From Candidatus Sericytochromatia bacterium (GTDB lineage: Bacteria; Cyanobacteriota; Sericytochromatia; UBA7694): 64,000 nucleotides of DNA. The stretch covers positions 115,676 through 179,675 of the forward strand of contig JADMKE010000004.1 of assembly GCA_018780035.1 (NCBI GenBank). The letters run 5' to 3'. Shown one piece after another: positions 55,345 through 63,221 of this stretch. Position numbers and translations under genes: made by a program. The notes under the pieces are model-generated. The model had not been told where the DNA came from and ran no database searches. It saw nothing but the letters and a program-made list of their open reading frames with translations. The stretch's first letter is position 1. Each line of letters opens with the position of its first letter.

Positions 55345-55941
55345 TTAATTCTCGCCAACGGAGAAACGGGTAAAGCGTTTCACCTGGATCTTTTCGCCGA
55401 GGGTAGAGATCGATTTATTCACCAGATCTGCAATTTTCAGCGAAGGATCTTTCACAAAAGGCTGGTTCAACAAGCAAATTTGCTCATAGAATTTTTCGAT
55501 CCGGCCTTCGATAATTTTTTCACGCACATTTTCAGGCTTGGAAGCCATGTCGGGCTGGGCCATCAGAATTTCTTTTTCTTTGGCGACCAATTCGGCAGGA
55601 ACTTCTTCTTTGTTTACATACAGCGGATTGCTGGCTGCAATGTGCATGGCAATGTCTTTGGCCAGGGTTTTGAAGGTTTCGTTGCGAGCGACAAAGTCGG
55701 TTTCACAATTCAGTTCCAACATGACCCCAATCTGGCCACCCATGTGAATATATGCTTCGATCAGGCCTTCAGCGGTGGTGCGATCCCCCCGCTTGGCCGC
55801 GTCGGCCAGCCCTTTCTTGCGCAGATAATCCTGGGCTTTTTCCAGATCACCTTCGGTTTCGAGCAATGCTTTTTTGCATTCCATCATTCCTACCCCGGTT
55901 TTTTCACGCAGGGTTTTTACCATTTCAGCAGAAATACTCAT
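55345..55941 (-). CDS. tsf: Translation elongation factor Ts, short form
   Basis: ATG 55941 has AAGGA seven bases upstream. The 198-aa protein carries the EF-Ts N-terminal UBA-like signature [29 protein letters not shown] and the core [13 protein letters not shown]. It exchanges GDP for GTP on EF-Tu. At 198 residues it is the short form found in Thermus and cyanobacteria-like lineages, lacking the second core repeat of the E. coli protein (283 aa). It lies 34 bp after rpsB. Confidence 0.96.
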   Translation of the reverse strand: MSISAEMVKTLREKTGVGMMECKKALLETEGDLEKAQDYLRKKGLADAAKRGDRTTAEGLIEAYIHMGGQIGVMLELNCETDFVARNETFKTLAKDIAMHIAASNPLYVNKEEVPAELVAKEKEILMAQPDMASKPENVREKIIEGRIEKFYEQICLLNQPFVKDPSLKIADLVNKSISTLGEKIQVKRFTRFSVGEN

Positions 55942-55975
55942 GATCTATCCTTTCTTTACTTAAGCGGGGGGAGGT

Positions 55976-56902
55976 TTAAACCTGACCCACAACCGCTGCA
56001 TCAGCTTCAACTGTTGCTTCAACAGCTGCTTCTTCTACGGGAGCGACTTCAGCCACAGGCTCTTCAACGGCAGGCGCAGCAGCTTCAGGTGCAGCAACTT
56101 CCACGGGAGCGGCTTCAGCGGGGGCTGCTTCGGGGGCAACACCCTCTTCAGTGGCGGGGGCTTCAGCGTGTTGAGCAGCCAAAGCGGCCTGGGCCATCAT
56201 GGCATCTTCCACGTCTTTGGCCATGCTGCGGCCTTCGAGCACAGCGTTGGCCATCAGTGAGGAGATCAAACGCACAGCTTTGATCGCGTCATCGTTGGCG
56301 GGAATCGGGTAATCAATCACATCGGGATCACAGTTGGTGTCGACGATGCCAATGATGGGAATTCCCAATTTGCGGGCTTCTTCTACGGCGATATATTCTT
56401 TTTTGGGGTCAACGATATAAACGGCGTCGGGCAGTTCATTCATGTTGACGATCCCACCGAGGACCCGATCCAGCTTTTCCATTTTGCGGCGCAGGTTCAG
56501 GGCTTCTTTTTTGGTGCGTTTTTCGAATTCGCCTTCATTTTCCTGTTTTTGCAGGTCTTTGAGGTAGTTCACACGCTTTTGAATCGTGCTGAAATTGGTC
56601 AGCATTCCGCCGAGCCAGCGATGGCTGACATGGGGCATTCCGCAGCGATCTGCTTCTTCCATGATCGATTCTTTGGCCTGTTTTTTGGTGCCAATAAACA
56701 GAATCCGTTGACCATCTTGGGCCCGACGTTTAACTTCGTCATAGACCTCGTTCAGTTGGTGCATGGTTTTCTGCAAGTCGATGATGTAGATGCCATTGCG
56801 TTCATCAAAGATGAAGCGCTTCATTTTGGGGTTCCAGCGACGGGTTTGGTGGCCGAAGTGTACACCGGCCTCCAACAGTTGTTTCATTGAAACGACGCTC
56901 AT
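55976..56902 (-). CDS. rpsB: Ribosomal protein S2 with a long C-terminal extension
   Basis: The start is ATG 56902 (308 aa; the frame extends 22 codons further) with AAGGAA eight bases upstream. The core (about 1-235: [68 protein letters not shown]) is complete S2. About 75 residues then follow, almost all Ala, Glu, Pro and Val ([18 protein letters not shown] and similar). This tail is far longer than in the usual 240-residue S2 and is probably disordered and surface-exposed on the 30S subunit. A promoter lies about 135 bp upstream. Confidence 0.95.
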   Translation of the reverse strand: MSVVSMKQLLEAGVHFGHQTRRWNPKMKRFIFDERNGIYIIDLQKTMHQLNEVYDEVKRRAQDGQRILFIGTKKQAKESIMEEADRCGMPHVSHRWLGGMLTNFSTIQKRVNYLKDLQKQENEGEFEKRTKKEALNLRRKMEKLDRVLGGIVNMNELPDAVYIVDPKKEYIAVEEARKLGIPIIGIVDTNCDPDVIDYPIPANDDAIKAVRLISSLMANAVLEGRSMAKDVEDAMMAQAALAAQHAEAPATEEGVAPEAAPAEAAPVEVAAPEAAAPAVEEPVAEVAPVEEAAVEATVEADAAVVGQV

Positions 56903-57037
56903 GTCGTAATTCCTTTCATAATTCACCAGTTTTTGAATTCCGCTTACCAGAAGAAACCAGAACGCCACGGTTTAAAGGTGACAGGTTTCAGGATAGTTGC
57001 AGTTGTGCGGGATACAATCTGAGTACGTGTGCGAAGC

Positions 57038-57067
57038 AGTATAACACCGCCCAATAGACGCATTCAA
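57038..57067 (-). promoter_or_regulatory. Sigma70-type promoter for the rpsB operon
   Basis: On the minus strand, TTGAAT (57062-57067) and TATACT (57038-57043) are 18 bp apart. The predicted transcript starts near 57031, giving a leader of about 130 nt before rpsB, long enough for the S2 autoregulatory leader known in other bacteria. I did not identify that structure here. Confidence 0.6.
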
Positions 57068-57185
57068 CGCCAACGCAAGCTACCTCACAGGTGAAAACCA
57101 GTAAGCTGAGATTGCGTATCCTTGACTCAGTTTACCGGGAATCTTCGCAGATGTTAATTCGATCGGCACAGATCGCAGCGCTTTT

Positions 57186-58184
57186 TCAAGGAGAAAGATC
57201 TGCAGACTTTTGATTTTTGCCAAAAAAGAACAGCAGGGGGCGGTGCAGACGTTTGCCCCAGGAATATTCGTTGTGGTGACCGTGGGGGTCTTCAAAATAG
57301 CGCAGATTGATGTTTTCTTGGTAGCCCTGTTTGAGCAGGGCCTCGCGCATCATGCGGGTCTGTCTGAGAATATATTCGTTGGCTTTGGGCTGATGTGAGC
57401 CACATTCGTAGATCCCGATATCCATCCAGATTTTGAGATCCTGCGGATAATTTTGGGCGTGTTTATAGGCGATACCATTGCCCCACCAAAAAGAGGGAGA
57501 CATAATCGCGATTTTGCCAAAGACGTCAGAATAGTGACGGCCCACGTAAAAATTAATCAGGCCCCCCAGGGAGGAACCCATGATCGCCGTGTTTTGGCGA
57601 TCTGTGAGGGTGCGGTATTCTTTGTCGATAAATTGCTTCAGCTCACGCACCAAAAAACGGGCGTATTTTTTGCCGTGGCCACCTTGCATATGTTCGCCAT
57701 CGAGGTTCATGGGGGTCCAGGTGTATTCGTAGAGCCGGGCAGGGGTGTTGTATATGCCTACCACAATGACCTCTTCGAGCTTTTCCTCTTTGACCAGTTT
57801 TTCAACGGTGTCGTTGACTTCCCAAGAGACGCCCGCAAAAGAGGTGCGTGGGTCAAAGACATTATTGCCATCATGCATATACAAAACAGGATAGCGTTTA
57901 TAGGGGTGTGTTTTATAACTGGGGGGCAAATAGACAATCACGCTGCGCTCAAATTCGAGGTGGCGCGAATAAAACTGGCGGTGCAAACGAATATCGCCCA
58001 CGAGGTGCGTTTGAGCAGGGGCTGGCTGTAAAAAAGACAGGGCGGTATTTTCGCCCTCGTGCCGGATCCGGCGCGGCATGGATTCATCATCGCTATAATG
58101 CACGCCACGGTGGCGGCAAATAAAGCGCGTCAGGCGCAAAATACGTTTGCTGAGGGTTTCTTTAAAACAGATTTCAACGTCCAT
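57186..58184 (-). CDS. Esterase-like protein (Fes/enterochelin-esterase fold)
   Basis: The 332-aa protein has the alpha/beta-hydrolase esterase_D pattern: YKRYPVLYMHDGNNVFDP, EVIVVGIYNTPARLYEYTWTP, ELKQFIDKEYRTLTDRQNTAIMGSSLGGLINFYV (nucleophile Ser in GSSLGG), then a late HGHHNEYSWGKRL with the candidate catalytic His. It lacks a clear signal peptide. Fes-type proteins cleave esters of siderophores or surface acyl groups; the substrate here is open. The start is 3 bp after the stop of the unknown 390-aa gene, and that gene in turn is 3 bp after murE, so all three belong to one operon. Confidence 0.78.
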   Translation of the reverse strand: MDVEICFKETLSKRILRLTRFICRHRGVHYSDDESMPRRIRHEGENTALSFLQPAPAQTHLVGDIRLHRQFYSRHLEFERSVIVYLPPSYKTHPYKRYPVLYMHDGNNVFDPRTSFAGVSWEVNDTVEKLVKEEKLEEVIVVGIYNTPARLYEYTWTPMNLDGEHMQGGHGKKYARFLVRELKQFIDKEYRTLTDRQNTAIMGSSLGGLINFYVGRHYSDVFGKIAIMSPSFWWGNGIAYKHAQNYPQDLKIWMDIGIYECGSHQPKANEYILRQTRMMREALLKQGYQENINLRYFEDPHGHHNEYSWGKRLHRPLLFFFGKNQKSADLSP

Positions 58185-58187
58185 GGA

Positions 58188-59360
58188 TTACCATTTGCTC
58201 CCGGTTTTGAGAGATTTGAGGAAGGTTTTGCTTTTGACCAGAGAAGGAATGATGGCGGGGGTGAGGTGGGTCATGACCTCCATTGGTTTGTAGTGCTTGA
58301 TCAAAAAGGGCAGATCGTCTTCAATCGAGAAGGCTTTGCGCTTGAGCAGAGCTTTAAACACAGCCTGGGTGTTCTCGGGAAACTCTTTGCCCAGGCGTTT
58401 AAAGGGCAGTGAAGAGATGGCTGGATCTTCGAGGTAGCCTTGTACAACTTGGCGCCAGTTTTTTATTTTTTTAAAGTCGGTGCGCGAAAAAATTTCCCGC
58501 AAGCGGCCATAATGCAATAAAAAGACCATGCCTTCGGTCTTGTCGTAGATCAGGCCGAGGTTTTCTTGGCTTTCGAGATCGGGCAAAAAGTCAAAGCTGG
58601 GAGAGGGGGGCAATTGGTGGTATTTTTCCTGAAAAGCCCGGGCAATAGTGGCTCCTGTCTCTTGGCTGCGCTTTTGAAAATAGCGGTAATGGTAAAATTC
58701 CCGCATTTTTTCGGGTAACTCTGTACCGTTTAAAATGACTTCATCAGAGCCAAAAAACGAGACAAAGTCTTGGTATTCATCCAATTGGATGCGGTAGGCC
58801 TGCTCGATCCGATCTTTGTTGTCGATAAAGGCCATGCGTGGGTTTTGTAATTGAATTTCGGTCACCAATTCATAGAGCTCGTTTTTTTTGCGTGTGGGCA
58901 GGCGATCAATGGTGCCCACAAAGAGATGATGATCTTGAAAGGGCAAAATCCGAGCGGCAATATACTCCCCTTTTTCGAGCGGCAAGGGTGAGTCTGGATT
59001 GCTGGCAACGGTATAACTCACTTCGTTGACCAGATTAAACAATTCAAAATGGTTGTGGGCCAGGATTTGGCGGACCTGAAAAATGCCCTGGATCACCATA
59101 TGCCACTGTTCGGCGATCACCAAATCTGCACCGTCTTCCCAGACTTCGAGAAAATGCGAGAGGACAGTGCGGTGGTTGGGCAATAGATGTTCCAGTACAA
59201 ACCAGGTATCAAAGGCCAAGCGTTCGTCTTCGCTGAGTTCTGTTTGGGCTGGATAGAGTTGGGCCTGGGCTTGGAGATAAGCTTCGCCAAAGTTCTTTCG
59301 GCCGAAGTCCACCAATTGTTGTTTGAGCCGGATGGCTCGGTGAATCAAAGATACAGGCAT
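58188..59360 (-). CDS. Unknown protein coupled to murE
   Basis: The 390-aa protein has no signal peptide or membrane helix. It is largely helical with a mid-protein stretch of hydrophobic beta segments (YIAARILPFQDHHLFVGTIDRLP, NLGLIYDKTEGMVFLLHYGRLREIF). I do not recognise the family. It lies 3 bp downstream of murE and 3 bp upstream of the esterase gene, so it is probably translated from the same mRNA. Positional coupling to peptidoglycan synthesis is the only functional hint. Confidence 0.6.
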   Translation of the reverse strand: MPVSLIHRAIRLKQQLVDFGRKNFGEAYLQAQAQLYPAQTELSEDERLAFDTWFVLEHLLPNHRTVLSHFLEVWEDGADLVIAEQWHMVIQGIFQVRQILAHNHFELFNLVNEVSYTVASNPDSPLPLEKGEYIAARILPFQDHHLFVGTIDRLPTRKKNELYELVTEIQLQNPRMAFIDNKDRIEQAYRIQLDEYQDFVSFFGSDEVILNGTELPEKMREFYHYRYFQKRSQETGATIARAFQEKYHQLPPSPSFDFLPDLESQENLGLIYDKTEGMVFLLHYGRLREIFSRTDFKKIKNWRQVVQGYLEDPAISSLPFKRLGKEFPENTQAVFKALLKRKAFSIEDDLPFLIKHYKPMEVMTHLTPAIIPSLVKSKTFLKSLKTGSKW

Positions 59361-59363
59361 GGC

Positions 59364-60839
59364 TTATGGGTTCCTTTCCAGCCAGTGGCGCGCCACTTCG
59401 CGATCGTCAAAATGTACTGTGCGATCTTGAAAGATCTGATAGGTTTCGTGTCCTTTTCCGGCAATGATGATCACATCGCCGGGTTGGGCGGCAGCCAGGG
59501 CTTTTTCGATCGCACTTTGACGATCCACTTCGGTCTGGACTTTTGTGTGTAAACGAATGCCTGCCAAAATATCTGCCAAAATGGCTTCAGGGGCTTCGCT
59601 GCGTGGATTGTCGGAAGTCACCCAGCTAAAATCCGCCAGCTCTGAGGCTATCGCACCCATCTGGGGGCGTTTGCTTTTGTCACGATCACCGCCACAGCCA
59701 AAGACACAGAGCAGGCGCTGACGGGTGAATTGCCGGGCCGTGGCCAAGACATTCTGCAGGCTGTCGGGTGTGTGGGCGTAATCGACCAAAACCGTAAAGG
59801 GGTGATCGGTCTTTGTGACTACTTCCAGTCTGCCGGGGACCCCAGGCAGGGATTTGAGTGTCTGAATTTGGGTTTCTAAATCCAGTCCGAGTGCCAGACC
59901 CGTTCCCAATGCGGCCAGGGAGTTGAGAATATTGTAATGGCCGGGCAGGGCCAATTCAACCCGATGGGTTTGGCCTTGCCAATGCAGGGTATAGGTCACG
60001 CCTGCCAGACCATAATCGGGATCGCTGGCCCGCAAATCGGCTTTGGCCGAAAGACCATACGTGATCACTTTTGCTTGGCTAACGCGTGCATAGGCCTCGG
60101 CCTGTGGATCGTCGAGATTGAGCAGGGCTGTGCCCGTGGGTTTGAGCAGTTTTTCAAACAAAATCTGCTTGGCTGCTGCGTAGGTCTGCATATCCCCGTG
60201 ATAATCGAGATGATCCTGGGTCAGATTTGTAAAGATGGCGCATTCAAACTCCAGGGCATCGAGGCGGTGCTGTTCTAGGGCGTGGGAGGAGCATTCCATG
60301 GCCACTGCTTGTGCGCCTTCAGCCTGCATTTGGGCCAAAATTTGCTGGAGTTCGGGTGCAAAGGGGGTGGTAAAACCCGTCGGGATTTCTTGAGCTTTAA
60401 AAAAACAACCCAGGGTTCCCATCAGACCTGTGGGCCTGTCTGCTTTTTCAAGCAGAGAGCGGATCAAATGACTGGTTGTGGTTTTACCATTGGTGCCGGT
60501 GACCCCCACCAGGGAGAGCTGGCGAGAGGGGTAAGCGTAAAAAGCGGCAGCGATTTCAGCCAGAGCGGCTCGGGTATCATCCACGCCGATCCACGTCAAG
60601 TCCGAAGTACTTTCTGGCGGGTGGCTCTGGAGCCACTCACTTTGGCAGAGGATGGCTGTGGCTCCCTGTCTTTGTGCCTGGGGAATAAATTGATGGCCAT
60701 CGGTTTTTGTGCCGGGTAAACAGGCATAAAGCGAACCCGGTTCTGCCTTGCGGGAGTCGTAGCAGAGGCTGGTGATTGCTATGTTAGGAGCCCCAATCAG
60801 TTTGCAATTCAGCTCCTGCAGCAGCATTTCAAGTTTCAT
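59364..60839 (-). CDS. murE: UDP-N-acetylmuramoyl-tripeptide synthetase, diaminopimelate type
   Basis: The 491-aa ligase has the ATP-binding GTNGKT at 115-120, the Mur-ligase middle domain and the substrate-binding DNPR motif at 410-413. DNPR is the form found in enzymes that add meso-diaminopimelate, so the cell wall is DAP-type, as in Gram-negative bacteria. It adds the third residue to UDP-MurNAc-Ala-Glu in the cytoplasm. It is first in a three-gene unit with 3-bp gaps. A possible extended -10 (minus strand, TGATAAGAT at 60872-60880) lies upstream. Confidence 0.95.
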   Translation of the reverse strand: MKLEMLLQELNCKLIGAPNIAITSLCYDSRKAEPGSLYACLPGTKTDGHQFIPQAQRQGATAILCQSEWLQSHPPESTSDLTWIGVDDTRAALAEIAAAFYAYPSRQLSLVGVTGTNGKTTTSHLIRSLLEKADRPTGLMGTLGCFFKAQEIPTGFTTPFAPELQQILAQMQAEGAQAVAMECSSHALEQHRLDALEFECAIFTNLTQDHLDYHGDMQTYAAAKQILFEKLLKPTGTALLNLDDPQAEAYARVSQAKVITYGLSAKADLRASDPDYGLAGVTYTLHWQGQTHRVELALPGHYNILNSLAALGTGLALGLDLETQIQTLKSLPGVPGRLEVVTKTDHPFTVLVDYAHTPDSLQNVLATARQFTRQRLLCVFGCGGDRDKSKRPQMGAIASELADFSWVTSDNPRSEAPEAILADILAGIRLHTKVQTEVDRQSAIEKALAAAQPGDVIIIAGKGHETYQIFQDRTVHFDDREVARHWLERNP

Positions 60840-60982
60840 AGCATGGCTTTCAATCGATTAAAGTTGACTCTATCTTATCACAGCCCACTCTGAGCGCTGC
60901 GCAATCCAATAGGCTTGTTTCAGACCTGTGTACCCCTTTAAGCTAATTTGATTCTATCTTTTTAAATATAGGAGTGATTCTT

Positions 60983-61837
60983 ATGCCGCGCTGTCTTCAG
61001 ACTTTTTTGGCTTTGGGTCTGTCTTTGGGAATGTATCTGGGCGGCGTGAACCCTGTGCGGGCGGAAGAAACAAGTTGGGAAAAATACCCCCGTTTGAGTG
61101 CCAGCATCGAAAGTGGTTTTTTAGCCGTATTGGATCACAAGATTCAGTTCAGTCGCAACAACACGTATTTTGACTATCTGCGCCAGGGGGGACAGGATAC
61201 CCTCTTTGCGGTGAATAAATTCAGCCTGGATTTGCAGCTCAATCCCCAACACACGTTGGTGTTTTTGTACCAACCCCTGTCTTTGACCTCTCAATCGGTT
61301 TTGGCGCAAGATATCACCCAAGACAATATCTCCTTTGCCAAAGGCACGGCCATGAAATACCTCTATGATTTTCCTTTTTTTAGAGGCAGTTATCTCTACG
61401 ACTTTAACCCCGATCCGTTTGAAGAGCTGGCTGTGGGCGCCTCTTTGCAATTGCGTGATGCTGTGATTGAATTTGAATCTCTCGATGGCAAACAATTGGT
61501 TTCCAAACGCAATATCGGGCCGGTGCCGATTCTCAAGTTTCGCTCCCGCCACCGTTTGGGTGAGCATTTTTGGTTTGCCAGCGAAATTGACGGTTTTTAT
61601 GCGCCTGTCAGTTACCTCAATGGCAGTGCCAATGAGGTGATCGGGGCGATTCTGGATGCAAATCTGCGCCTGGGGGTCAATCTCAGCGATCAGTATTACC
61701 CCTATCTCAATCTGCGCTATTTGGGTGGCGGGGCTGTGGGGCAATCCGACGAAAAAGATTTTTCAGGGGATGGTTATACCCAAAATTGGTTGCATTTTTT
61801 GGTGGTATCGATTGGTATCAATACCTCTCTCTTTTAA
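60983..61837 (+). CDS. Probable outer-membrane or secreted beta-barrel protein
   Basis: I start at ATG 60983 (284 aa), eight bases after AGGAG; the frame also contains a GTG at 60974. A signal peptide (about 1-27, FLALGLSLGMYLGGVNPVRA) is followed by alternating aromatic beta-strand segments (KFSLDLQLNPQHTLVFLY, FFRGSYLYDFNPDPFEELAVG, FWFASEIDGFYAPVSYLNG). The final residues are Ser-Leu-Phe, ending in a C-terminal Phe as in outer-membrane barrels. No family is recognised. It stands alone and is convergent with the MBL-fold lipoprotein gene. Confidence 0.65.
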   Translation: MPRCLQTFLALGLSLGMYLGGVNPVRAEETSWEKYPRLSASIESGFLAVLDHKIQFSRNNTYFDYLRQGGQDTLFAVNKFSLDLQLNPQHTLVFLYQPLSLTSQSVLAQDITQDNISFAKGTAMKYLYDFPFFRGSYLYDFNPDPFEELAVGASLQLRDAVIEFESLDGKQLVSKRNIGPVPILKFRSRHRLGEHFWFASEIDGFYAPVSYLNGSANEVIGAILDANLRLGVNLSDQYYPYLNLRYLGGGAVGQSDEKDFSGDGYTQNWLHFLVVSIGINTSLF

Positions 61838-61866
61838 AGAGCCTGTCTGAACGGCTTTATTTTTTG
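61838..61866 (+). terminator. Intrinsic terminator after the barrel-protein gene
   Basis: AGAGCC (61838-61843) pairs with GGCTTT (61853-61858) with one G-T wobble and a 9-nt loop, then ATTTTTTG. It overlaps the stop region of the convergent gene at 61857. Confidence 0.5.
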
Positions 61867-62867
61867 CCCGTGGGTTCAAACAGGCCAATCTGTTCCCAGG
61901 CCCTGAGAAAATGCAGGCGCAAAGAGGTATTCTCTTTGGTTTTGGCGATTAAAAAGTCCATGGCCGCGTCGAGGTTCTCGGCCCCGCGTGGCAGGGGCTG
62001 CAGGGGCTCGTCCAGAGAGAGGGAAAAATCATCCCAATGCACGGGATAAATTGTTTTTGCCCCAGTTTGGGCAATCACTTCCTGATAAAAGGTTTCTTGT
62101 TGGTCTCCCAGGCGATCCAGGCCGGGGGTGCAGAGAAAAACGGCATCAGCTTTCCAACCTTTGAGTTCACCGGGAATGAAATGCCCTCCGTGTAACATGG
62201 CGCTGCCTGTGGGGTGGGCAATATGGATCGTGTAAGTCTCCCCCTCACGGTAGTCAAACATGCCGGCTGGTTGTCTGAGGGGGGCTTCGATATCCCCCAT
62301 CATGCCGGTTAGATTGGCCACCCAGGGCAAATCCACATGGCGTGAGGGAATCAGGGTGACTTTAAACTCACCGTAACTCAGGGTTTTGTAGGGCTTGGCT
62401 TTGACAATTTGTTGCCAGCTCAGGCCTTCGCCTTCGGAGAGAAAAGCCGTGGACTCAGAACCCACAACTTGAGCGCCTGTTTGCTGGGCGATATAAGGGG
62501 CATCCATGGCGTGATCATAATGGGAGTGAAAAACCAGAATGGCGTCTAATTTATCGACGTGCAGGCGCTTAAGATACTCACGTACTTTATGGCGATCGGT
62601 TTCGATCTTGCGAAACGGCAATTGCCAAGCCGGGCCAGGACGGGTTAAAAAGCCATCAATCAAAATTTGGGTCTGACCATCGGAAAAAAGCAAAGAGGTG
62701 GTACCCAAATAGGTGACACGCACCTGACCGGGCTGAAACTTTTTGCGTGGGGTTTTTGAATCTGTAAAATAAGCTTGGTAACGTTCCAGCGAAGGGCGTT
62801 CCAATAAGGCACTGCAACCCGCGAAGAGCGGGAGCAGAACAGCAGTGAGCCAAAGTCGGTATCTCAT
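61857..62867 (-). CDS. Metallo-beta-lactamase-fold lipoprotein
   Basis: The start is ATG 62867 (336 aa). The frame extends to a TTG, but the signal peptide begins at this ATG. The N-terminus MRYRLWLTAVLLPLFAGC is a lipoprotein signal with lipobox LFAGC (Cys18). The body has the MBL-fold metal-binding HSHYDHAMDAP and later His/Asp positions (HPTGSAMLHGG, YPVHWDDF), so a two-metal hydrolase is expected. Substrate is unknown; UlaG-like MBL-fold relatives are one possibility. It probably faces the periplasm. Confidence 0.8.
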   Translation of the reverse strand: MRYRLWLTAVLLPLFAGCSALLERPSLERYQAYFTDSKTPRKKFQPGQVRVTYLGTTSLLFSDGQTQILIDGFLTRPGPAWQLPFRKIETDRHKVREYLKRLHVDKLDAILVFHSHYDHAMDAPYIAQQTGAQVVGSESTAFLSEGEGLSWQQIVKAKPYKTLSYGEFKVTLIPSRHVDLPWVANLTGMMGDIEAPLRQPAGMFDYREGETYTIHIAHPTGSAMLHGGHFIPGELKGWKADAVFLCTPGLDRLGDQQETFYQEVIAQTGAKTIYPVHWDDFSLSLDEPLQPLPRGAENLDAAMDFLIAKTKENTSLRLHFLRAWEQIGLFEPTGKK

Positions 62868-62910
62868 GTATCTGCCTGACCTCAAAAAGTGCCTCAAAAA
62901 AAGACAAAAA

Positions 62911-62984
62911 TCGGAGCGACTGGATTTGAACCAGCGACCCCCACTACCCCAAAGTGGTGCGCTACCAAGCTGCGCTACGCCCCG
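62911..62984 (-). tRNA. tRNA-Pro, anticodon GGG
   Basis: The minus strand folds as a standard cloverleaf: acceptor CGGGGCG/CGCTCCG with one G-T pair, D-stem GCGC/GCGC, anticodon stem CCACT/AGTGG with loop TTGGGGT (GGG anticodon), a 5-nt variable loop, T-stem GCTGG/CCAGT and loop TTCAAAT, with discriminator A. CCA is not encoded. T-runs follow on the minus strand and can act as terminator. Confidence 0.93.
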
Positions 62985-63158
62985 ATTAAAACGATGTGAC
63001 CGGCTTGTCGCCGGGGGGTAAATTGCACTCTTATTGCTAACAATGCAGAAACAATACTAGCACACCCTTTTTGAGATTGCACAGGGTTTACAAGTGGGGA
63101 TTTCTGATCAGAATCGATCCCAATTTCTAAGATCTCGCTTTTTCTCGCTTAAGGGGGC

Positions 63159-63187
63159 TTGATCTTTCTTAAATAAAATATTAAAAT
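63159..63187 (+). promoter_or_regulatory. Sigma70-type promoter for the tandem-repeat gene
   Basis: TTGATC (63159-63164) and TAAAAT (63182-63187) are 17 bp apart, in very AT-rich DNA. The predicted start near 63194 lies 28 nt upstream of the ATG. Confidence 0.6.
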
Positions 63188-63221
63188 AAGATTAAGATTA
63201 GATTTAAATAGGTTAACCAGT

